DNA of 64,000 bases. Origin: Glossina fuscipes (lineage: Eukaryota > Arthropoda > Insecta > Diptera > Glossinidae). A program made the translations under genes and the position numbers. Of this stretch, positions 55,696-64,000 are shown in pieces; positions within the stretch are counted from its first letter, which is position 1, and every line of letters starts with the position of its first letter. The notes under the pieces were generated by a model. The model ran no database searches and was not told the DNA's origin. It worked only from the letters and a program-made list of their open reading frames with translations. The stretch is taken from contig NW_023998423.1 in NCBI RefSeq assembly GCF_014805625.2, forward strand, positions 3,986,672-4,050,671, in the 5' to 3' direction.

Positions 55696-57169
55696 ATGCT
55701 TTATTTTAAACTTCATTTATTTGTGATAATTTTTGCAAATCTTCAGATTTTTCAAGTGCAAGCAGCGAATATATTTTGTTATTACGATACCCAGCGAATA
55801 ACTGATGGTGAGAAAAACTTGAGCACAATTCAAAGAAGAAGAATTTTTCTTTCATTTTAAATATTATTATTATTATTATTATTATTATTCACATTATATA
55901 GTGAACGCTGCGATCAATTATTTAGAGCCGGCTCTACAGTTTTGCAATTTTCTTATATACGGTTACGCTGGCATTGATAGTGAGACTTATCAAGTGAAAT
56001 CCTTGGATTACGGTCTCAATTATGATATATACCAAGCCATTACCTCATTAAAGCTTAAACACAATCATTTGAAAGTGTTGCTCTCGATTGGCGGCGATCG
56101 TGACAAAATCGACGACTTAGCCGAAGATAATAAATATTTAAAATTATTAGAGAATCTCTCGTCACGCAATGCCTTTATCAATAGCATTCAAAGTGTCATC
56201 AGAACGTATGGTTTTGATGGTTTGGATATGGCTTGGCAGTTCCCAAAGAATCCGCCAAAGCATGAATACACCGGTTTCCGAAAGTATTTGGATACGTTAA
56301 CGAGTTGGTTTAGAAAAAGGCCAGTCATCGATGAGAATTCTGCTTTGCATAGAGAACAATATGTGTCTTTACTAAAGGAGTTAAGACAAAGCCTTAATCC
56401 GATGGGAGCGATAATGACGATGACAGTTTTACCTCACGTCAGTGCGGAAAGTAAATTTTTATTTTTTTGCAACATTTTTTGTAATATTTATAACTTTCAA
56501 CTTTCTTTCGTCCTTAAAGTTTTCCTTGATGTAACGTCAATTGTAAATCATGTGGATTTTATAATTTTGGCCGCCTTCGATTATCTTACACCTTATCGTG
56601 ATCCCACAATAGCCCATTACACTGCTCCCATTTATGCTGTAAGTGAACGCGATCCATCTCATAATATCAATTACGACGTACAGTACTGGCTTAATCACAC
56701 CACGGCAACGAGTAAGTTGGTGTTGGGTATTCCGGCATATGGACGATCTTGGACAATGATTAAAAAATCTGGAATAACGGGTCATCCTCCGATAATAGCT
56801 GGTGGACCAGCAAGAGCTGGCCATCGTACCCTTACACCAGGTCTGCTTAGTTGGCCCGAGATTTGTGTCAAAATCCATCAGAATAAAGAGCTTGAAGGTG
56901 ACGCGGCACGCTTTCGTAAAGTTAGTGATCCAACAAAACGTTTCGGAACATATGCTTATCGCTCGGTTGATGAGAACAATGAGCACGGTATATGGGTATC
57001 GTACGAAGAGCCAAAAACAGCGGCTAATAAAGCCGACTATGCTCGTGCGAGAAATTTAAGCGGTGTAGCTTTATTCGATCTATCTATGGACGATGTAACG
57101 GGCGAATGTGGCGAGGGAAATTATTCCATATTAAAAAGCATTCATAACATTTTTAAGAAGTTCAACTAA
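55696..57169 (+). CDS. Idgf: Imaginal disc growth factor (chitinase-like, GH18 fold)
   Basis: A secreted glycoprotein of the Idgf family, with the chitinase GH18 fold but no chitinase activity expected; family members promote imaginal cell growth and act in cuticle and wound responses. The exons are 55696-55807, 55902-56450 and 56520-57169. Joined, they give 436 residues, the usual family length. Residues 1-23 form a signal peptide ending at VQA, followed by NIFCYYD. Next come LEPALQFC and YGYAGI (42-62), KVLLSIGGDRD (95-105) and YGFDGLDMAWQFPKN (140-154). In the last motif the catalytic Glu is Gln150 and the preceding Asp is Ala148. The family insert follows (155-190), then PAYGRSW (292-298), DPTKRFGTYAYR (357-368) and GVALFDLSMDD (402-412). 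The four mature Cys (28, 52, 336, 417) fit the two Idgf disulfides. Sequons are at Asn122, 279, 399 and 421. The sequence does not show which Drosophila paralogue is orthologous. Confidence 0.95.
55808..55901 (+). other. Idgf: Idgf intron 1 (94 nt)
   Basis: The donor is gtgaga and the acceptor is attatatag. The intron splits a Val codon after its first base (phase 1). It contains a (TTA)n microsatellite of about 28 nt shortly before the acceptor, so length variation between individuals is likely. Confidence 0.85.
56451..56519 (+). other. Idgf: Idgf intron 2 (69 nt, stop-free)
   Basis: The donor is gtaaat and the acceptor is gtccttaaag. The split codon is A|TT (Ile221). The intron length is a multiple of three and it has no stop in frame, so a single open frame runs from exon 2 through exon 3. 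Retention would replace Ile221 with 24 mostly hydrophobic residues, including two Cys, in the middle of the barrel. I treat it as an intron because removing it restores the family alignment (VSAE then IFLDVTSIVN). Confidence 0.85.
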
Positions 57170-57220
57170 ACAGCCTATCCTCTAAGGTTAGTTTATTATT
57201 TCTGTGGTCAGTGAAGTGGA

Positions 57221-57251
57221 GTAGAGAGGAGAGGAGAGGAGAGGAGAGAAG
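57221..57251. repeat. (GAGGA)n purine repeat in Idgf 3' region
   Basis: GAGGA-type units about 50 nt after the Idgf stop, probably within the 3' UTR. Confidence 0.9.
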
Positions 57252-57332
57252 AAGATTAAAGAAGTGCGATTTGTAAAAGTTATTCAATCGTATTCCGCTT
57301 TATTTTTGATCATTTTTATTGGAAATCTTTTA

Positions 57333-57338
57333 AATAAA
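57333..57338 (+). terminator. Idgf: Candidate poly(A) signal of Idgf
   Basis: An AATAAA hexamer 164 nt after the Idgf stop codon, following a purine-rich 3' UTR segment. The duplicated Idgf fragment starts immediately downstream, so it is probably outside the normal transcript. Confidence 0.5.
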
Positions 57339-57347
57339 TATCGCGTC

Positions 57348-57473
57348 GATGGCGCTGGTTCTACGTTATGCAATAAATATAATAAGAGTTTGTCTTTGAA
57401 AATCGGTCATGAGGCTTATCAACTGAATTAATTGGTTTACGGTCTAAACTATGATATTTACCAAGGCGTTACC
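57348..57473 (+). pseudogene. Idgf exon 2 duplicate fragment (pseudogene)
   Basis: This segment resembles the first part of Idgf exon 2. Positions 57411-57473 align without gaps to 55982-56044, with 52 of 63 bases identical by hand count. They encode relatives of YQVKSL and YGLNYDIYQAIT but contain an in-frame TAA. The upstream part (57348-57410) matches more weakly around the GCTGGTTCTACG and ATGCAAT words, which correspond to the LEPALQFCN codons. Similarity stops abruptly at 57473, and no later exon is seen. It is a relic of a tandem duplication rather than a retrocopy. Confidence 0.75.
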
Positions 57474-59134
57474 CTTGGGAAAGGATTTGATTCTACCACT
57501 ATGTAGGTACTATGCAATTGGCTTTGTGTGCACAACTTTCACTAATGCCCTTTAAGGCAAAGTCTATCTCCTGTCTGTTCAGATTTGACTTTTGAAAGAA
57601 ACAATGTCTTTTTTGGAATCCCTTGAAGAGATTAGATTATCTGTTAACTAAATAATATTTTTATTAAGAACAAATCTTTATTTATTATTATTAGGGAAAA
57701 ATTGTTTCTTAAGAAGAAAAAAAAAAAAACATAACAAAAAAGAATTAAGCGAAATTACAGCGAAAACCGCTTGAACTTTTATTGAAACAATGCAAGTAAC
57801 AACGAATATATATGTAAAGTAAACTAAGGTTAAAGCAAAAGAAAAAAAATCACGATAAAAATAAACAACTGTTGTAAAATTTCAAATTAAAAACGTGATC
57901 TCGTCGCGAATTGAATTTTGATACCCTAAACTGTTTATAGAGCATAGCCTGCGGTATGGGGCAATGATGGATGGCAGAGAGATGGGGGTGATGGGAAATA
58001 CAACTGAGGGCTGAAAGCAAACACAGTAAACACACGAAAATTACGAGCAGCGTTTCTCACATTGGCTTTATAAAAATTCAAACTCCAGTGCTAAAAAAAA
58101 AAAAAAAAAAAAAAACACCTCAAACACTTCCATGTGCATAAATAAAATGAGATAGCAAACGAAAGTAAAGCAAAAAAAAAAAAAAAAAAAAAAAAGGAAA
58201 AAATTACCAAAAGTAAGGGCTGAAAAAAAGACATGAATGCGTACAAAGTGAAAAATTGTGCGCCATTTTAAAGTTTGTTTGGTGTTATCTCTCCATTCAC
58301 GTAATACAAACAAGTTATGGTTAAAATGCACAAAAAAAAAATAAATAAATAAATAAAATAAACAAGAAAAATAGCAAAAGAATTAAATTCGCAAAAAAGT
58401 TGCGAAACAGAAAAAAAGATATTCGCAACAACAACAATAACAACAATGGCATGGAGAATACTACTGGTATTCTAAAGAGAAAGTGCGGAATTGTGTAAAC
58501 TTTCAACGCCATGTCTGGGCAGCTAGCGATACCGACAATTAAATATATTACAGCGACACTCGCACATTACGCGGCTTGAAAATGAATGTCCGTGGGAGTG
58601 AATTGTTTAGGAGGAAACGGATACATGAATAGGTGTAACATTTGCTTTTATTCCATTTACGGCCGTCACGGTGACAGGCATATAGTTCACTGTACAGTAT
58701 AGTTGACATATAAATAGAGCTTTTTTGGCCTTTGGTTCTTCTTTTTTTTTTTTTTTTTGTAAGGATCTCTTGTTTTATTTATGTGCAAGATATTCATTTT
58801 CCTGAACTTTGAGATTTTTCACTTTTACACCCAAGATTTAAAAGCGAAAATAAAAATGTTTATATTTTGAAATGATTTACAAGAATTCTTAGCAAAAAAA
58901 AAAAAAAAAAAACAAAAAAAAATCGTTATTTATTTGTTCTTTTTAATCATTACAAGTGGTTTTAATCAGTAAGTTTTTTTTTTTCGAAAACATATTTAAA
59001 AAAACACATGAATTTCATTTTAATTTCTCAATATTGACTTTTGTTCTCCGTTTTTTGGTTTCTCTTTATGCGTAAATCATAAATCTTAAGACAAGAATTT
59101 TTTTAATTTGAAATGTATGACGGGTTTGGTTTGG

Positions 59135-59138
<4 letters not shown>

Positions 59139-59189
<51 letters not shown>
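59139..59189. repeat. (TC)n microsatellite
   Basis: About 25 TC units followed by TTTC variants. Confidence 0.96.
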
Positions 59190-59195
<6 letters not shown>

Positions 59196-60574
59196 CTTCT
59201 TTCCTCTGTGAGAAATGTTAACTTAAATATTTAGACAGTTTATGTCATTTGTTGGTCATTAAGTAAGACTTAATAATGATAACAGTTACTACAAAAGCAA
59301 ATACAATAACAATAACCACAAAGTCAACAATTCCCACCTACCGTGAAACGAAACAAAAAATGATTCAGCAAATTTTTATGTTTAAGACCTGGGATCATCA
59401 TACAACAACAATAATGAAAAGAACAACAATATACACGTATGTGTATCCATAAAGAAAGGCAGATAAAGCTTCTTAACCTCTTTGTTACGATTGTAATAAA
59501 ATAGCTTATATACAATGGATTATTATAAATTTCAAGGAAAGTGGAAACGAATGAAATCATTTAAAACAGATATATGAAAGGCAAGCATCAGATTTCTTTA
59601 TAATAAAAACAGACTCGATTAGTATTAATAATTAACTTCAATTAAGTTTCCAAAAGAGCTTCGACAAAAGCTTAAGTCAAGGTGAATCGAATTTATTTTA
59701 AAATAATAAAAGTCAAGTTAGTTGCACTCATATGTTCACATATTTCTTAACTTTATAGAATACGAACGCACAATATATCAAGGGGTTAAGGGTACAGTGC
59801 GTGAAATGTTTCTTGTATTTTGCAAAACCGTTTTCTTTATTTACAATGATACGAGCCGAGCGATTTTTAACTGAAATTTCAATTTTTATCCTTTAAAGTC
59901 TCAAAAAGTCAATAAATAAAATAATTTAAATAATAAAATTATCCAAAGAGCTGCAACAAGCCTTCGTATCTTGCCTTAAGCCGAGAATCCGAATGTACAG
60001 CTAAATTTCATTAGACTGCATAGCGGATGCAGATCCTTAATAGTAGTGAAATGTGATAGATGTCCTGTAAAGAGGATAGGAACGTGGGCAGACAATGGCA
60101 CACAATTTATACAAAACTTCTTCGATTCTAGTATTACCGATTAGGGTTAGATGCATCCATTGCCTTCTCCAAAAAAAAAAAACTAATTCAGTATTTTTGA
60201 CTTATGTATAAATCATTAATTATGCGCATGTATATAAAGTTACCTTAATAATGATGAAAAAATTCCATTTCTTAATTTTAAAAAAAAAAAAAAAAAATAT
60301 TACAAAAATTTTATAAATTAACATCATTAAATAAACACTTTTTAATTGATGATGATGACGATGGTTACAAATGAGACGACGAAGAAAAACTGTTTTTTTT
60401 TTTTTTATTTTCTTACTACACAATGGGAATAATACACTTAAGCACATATTTGTGCGCATATTTCAGCCCAACCTGGTACATAATTAATTTTTATATATCG
60501 CTGCTACTGTGCTATTCTATGTTGTCCCTGGTGACCATTTGAAAGTCGATATACTCGCTTGCTTATGCTGACAG

Positions 60575-60610
60575 TACTAGTAGTAGTAGTAGTAGTAGTA
60601 ATAGTAGTAG
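60575..60610. repeat. (TAG)n microsatellite
   Basis: A TAG trinucleotide run with one AATAG break. Confidence 0.95.
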
Positions 60611-60978
60611 TCGCTATATCTCATTTATAGTTGCAGTTGTTCATTTTAAACGCATTTTTCAGTGAGCTCTGCAAGATAAATTCCAAGGAATCCCTTTAAC
60701 AGCTAAATTAATTAAACAAATAAAAATACTATACATATCTATATATATATATGTGTATAGTTGCAGAGATATTTAATATTAGGAAAGGGTAAAGGAAAGG
60801 GAAAGGGAAGAATTAATGAATGTTCACTCAAACTCAATTTCAAATTGTTAGTTAGCTGATCACTTTTAATGATCGTTATCTTCTGATAAAGTCACAAAAC
60901 TCATTAGGAACGCATACAAGCCGTTCGACACAAAACTATTTTCTGCTAAAACTTAATTAACGCAAAATAGTACTAATC

Positions 60979-61023
60979 CTTCTCTCTCTCTCTCTCTCTC
61001 TCGCTCTTTTCTCTCTCTTTCTC
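60979..61023. repeat. (TC)n microsatellite
   Basis: CT units with one GCTC break, followed by T-rich pyrimidine sequence. Confidence 0.93.
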
Positions 61024-61949
61024 TTTCTTGCCCTTTTTACCCCCTTTGCTATCTCTTCTATCATTATCAGGTCATCAGGAGACCACACACAGTCTAAAGT
61101 TGGAATATGAATTAATGGTTTTTTTGATTTTAATCTTCAAAAAAAAAAAAAAAAAAATTATTATAATTATAAATAATAAATAATAAAAAAAATCACACTT
61201 TTTTTTGAAATATTCCATTCTCCATAGGGAGATCTAACGGACATGTTTTCTGAAATGTATAAAAATTCTTCTTCTTAATTTGTATTCTGTGTTTCCAATT
61301 GAAAATTGCTGCATTAACATATCAATCACTTCACAGGCGGTTAAAATTAATGATAAACAATATATCTAACTGTGCGCATTGTGGATGCGTTTATCAATAA
61401 CGAAAAGTAATAATAAAACGAAAGACACAAATTAATATACATTTTCTATTTTGCATCGCATTTTCCAATGCATTAAAGGAAACATTGAAATGACGATTCG
61501 AACATAGTTTTAAAGGAGATAGAGGCAATTTAATGTAGTTTGAAATATTTGCTTATCTTGCTTAGATCCAATCTCTTGATATGCAGTAAAAAGCACTGGC
61601 CGTTTATGCGGGGATAACATAAGTTAATCGAAATAGAAAAATTGGTAAAAATAACTAAAATTTGACGCATTTATCTTTGATGGTTGGGGCGGTTGCATCT
61701 GCTATAGTGAAAATTGGTTAATGCACTCTCTATGATGAATGTATTTAAGGATTTCCACTGCATTTGAAATTCTGGAAAATTATCTTGAAAATTCATCCAT
61801 TGTTCTAAAGCATGTCTCTTGGGTTATTTATCTTTTAACATGCTCCTTCGATTGTTTCGAGACTATAGGCGTAAATGTATTTGTAATATCAAAAAAATTG
61901 AAAATACTGTTATTAGCAAAACCGATAGTGACATGAAGAAACAAAAAGT

Positions 61950-62775
61950 AAGAAAATGATATCCGGTCAAGACCAAAAACAGTAAAAGAACTGAATTTTA
62001 ATGCTCTTTAATATGAAGTGGACGCGGGTGATTTTTCTATTTGCAAAATAAAACTTTTTATCGCATGGGCCTCTAGGCGTTGTAAGCGTGCCCCTTAAAA
62101 AGTTTAGGTGACTTTGAAACTTTTTCGCTGACAATATTTTCATTTTCACTAACAGAAGAATGATTACTACAGATGCTACGCAGTTGGGGTGACAGACAGG
62201 TGGACACACAAACCGTCGGACATACTTAGTTGCATTCCAAATTTGAAATTGGTCAAGAATTTATATAGGGTTTCTAAGGCTTGTTTCTGCACGTCGTAAA
62301 GGTATTAAAAAAAAAGTAATTTTTGTTACACTATAAGATTAGGTAGGTGTGGTCTATTTTTTCTATTTTTCTTCAGGTGCTACAGTATCAGTATCGCCCA
62401 ATTACTGTACATTTATCTACTATAGTTTATGTGTGGTGAGCAAAAATCCAATTTCTTATTGCTTTCGAAAAACAAAGATGTGGCACTGTATAGACCTATC
62501 CTTCGACCGACATGGCCCATTTTCAATGCCAACTTCCCGGAAGAAGTTTATATGTTTCTGCCGAATTTGAAGCTAATAGCTTCACTTTTGCATCCAGGAG
62601 AGCGTTTATTACAGAAATTGCATACATGGACAGACGGACATATTTAGATCAATTTAGAATTTGATGCTGATCAAAACTATGTATACTTTGTGGGATCTCT
62701 AATGTGTCGTTCTGGTCGTTGCAAACGTTAGGACATAATCAATATACCTCCCATCCTTCGGTGATGGATATATAA
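61950..62775 (+). repeat. Bipartite ~0.8-kb dispersed repeat, copy C
   Basis: Shares with copies A and B the words GCATTCCAAATTTGAAATTG, TTACACTATAAGATTAGG, TTCGACCGACATGGCCCATT and TTTTGCATCCAGGAGAGCGT. It ends TCGGTGATGGATATAAAA. Orientation is the same as A and B. Confidence 0.65.
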
Positions 62776-63639
62776 AAAAGAAAGCGTGCATATTTAACGT
62801 GGGAAGAATCTTGAATACCGCTTCACCATCTAAATTCTATATTCATAAACGTTATGCTCTCCTAGTAGGCGAAAAAACTTTTTTCTCGGTAGCTGCGTTT
62901 AGGTTAACCCAGCAGTTCATAGGTTACGATCGAGTAGGCAACGTTTTGAAATTCTTGCATTTTATGCATTTCCCGAACAGAATATATTTAAAGAATTTCA
63001 ATAAGCTATTATAGCATCGAGTCGGAAAATCAAGACAAGTAATTATTTTTAAATAAAGCTATAAAGACGTTACTTTTTCTTCCTGTGTATTGTATGTTAA
63101 ATTATTAATCCCTTTTCGATGGACGAATGTCTTAGAATTCTAATACGCATTTTAAAGAAGTATTGAGTCTTGGAGAAGAAAAAGTGTTAGTTGCTATTAA
63201 ATTCCGCGCTTGCTCGAACATATATCCGAGGTTTAATTGCATGTACGAATTTGATTAGATAAGGGCTGAGTATATTTTTTTTGGTATTTTTTTAAATACA
63301 AGACATAACAGGCAAAAAAAAAAATTAAAAGAAAAAAATGAGAAAACATTATTATTGCGTGTGGGGGACGAAAAGAGAAAGAAAGCGATGTGGGAAGAGG
63401 AAGATAAAATTTTCTTTTTCACCGTAGCAGACTAACGCAATCTTTTTTTAGTCAAAAACACTTGAAAAAGTAATTTTAGTTTTATTTTCTTTACGCATCG
63501 ATGAATAACTAAATTAAATACACGAACAATTAACACCTTATTGAGAACTCTTAGCAGTCTGTTAAAATAAATAAAGAAATCTTCTCGTATGCATAAACAA
63601 AATGCTTAACTAAATGGTGGACTCACTCAATGTCACAAG

Positions 63640-63643
<4 letters not shown>

Positions 63644-63678
<35 letters not shown>
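63644..63678. repeat. (AT)n microsatellite
   Basis: A perfect AT run of about 35 nt. Confidence 0.96.
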
Positions 63679-63680
<2 letters not shown>

Positions 63681-64000
63681 CGGATGTTTTTTACAATGCA
63701 TATACGTTACTTGACGTGCATTGCTTGATGTTTTCCAGAAACAGAAAAAGGGTTTAAAAAATGGTTTTAAGTTACCTAAGAATATATTTGCATCTTAGGC
63801 GCCTTTTTATATATATATATATATAAATATGTATATCCCTTTCTATATATTTCAACAGTTACTACTACACTCGTTGTTGGGTTACTATCATCATTTCTGT
63901 TTTGTGTTATTATTATTGCTACGTATGTACATACATAAATGTTAAGCGCCATCATTTTACTACTTATTTCGTTTGCTATGCTTATTGGTATTTTGCTGTA

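Larger units (their letters stand above)
57474..64000. other. Region downstream of Idgf; no gene seen
   Basis: Besides the microsatellites and repeat copy C, this region is made of A/T homopolymers and short open frames without protein character. The frames at 58068-58512 (minus) and 60220-60459 (minus) are products of poly(A) and AAC/AAT runs. Confidence 0.6.

Noticed and set aside
56537..56986. 149-codon minus-strand frame opposite Idgf
   Set aside because: It is the antisense shadow of Idgf exon 3; the plus strand has clear family motifs.

Overview
The window is eukaryotic nuclear DNA from an insect, most likely a higher (brachyceran) fly. It is AT-rich, crowded with A/T homopolymers, (TA)n runs and decayed interspersed repeats, and carries few genes, all of them spliced. 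Two protein-coding loci are well supported, both on the plus strand: the 3' part of an engrailed-class homeobox gene that matches invected (inv), and a complete imaginal disc growth factor (Idgf) gene. The repeat landscape made me think of a tephritid fruit fly. That is an impression, not proof.

Layout. Positions 1-27908 contain no convincing exon and are best read as the downstream part of the very long first intron of inv; the first coding exon should lie upstream of base 1. At 27909-27914 is a 6-nt microexon that adds Arg-Ser, the signature separating invected from engrailed. After a 3.66 kb intron come the two homeobox exons (31579-31712 and 31835-32146), ending at a stop codon with poly(A) signals downstream. 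Positions 32147-55695 hold no gene I can support, only interspersed repeats, a mariner transposase fragment and a 196-bp tandem array that ends at an assembly gap. The three-exon Idgf gene fills 55696-57169. It is followed within 200 bp by a broken duplicate of part of its own second exon. Positions 57170-64000 are low-complexity DNA plus one more long repeat copy.

Repeats. I recognise a tRNA-derived SINE with a (TAA)n tail (five copies), a roughly 1-kb family whose two copies lie in direct orientation on either side of the Arg-Ser microexon, an approximately 0.8-kb bipartite family (three copies plus partial ones), a family of about 300 bp with five copies, and a diverged repeat pair at 11.1 and 22.8 kb. 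Two assembly gaps (15942-16041 and 37731-37740) both abut tandem repeats.

The two genes have no known joint pathway. inv is a transcriptional repressor of segment and compartment patterning. Idgf is a secreted chitinase-like protein that has lost catalytic residues. I found no clear new biological system. The strongest leads are the microexon and how it may be respliced, the direct repeats flanking it, the Idgf duplicate fragment, and the SINE family.
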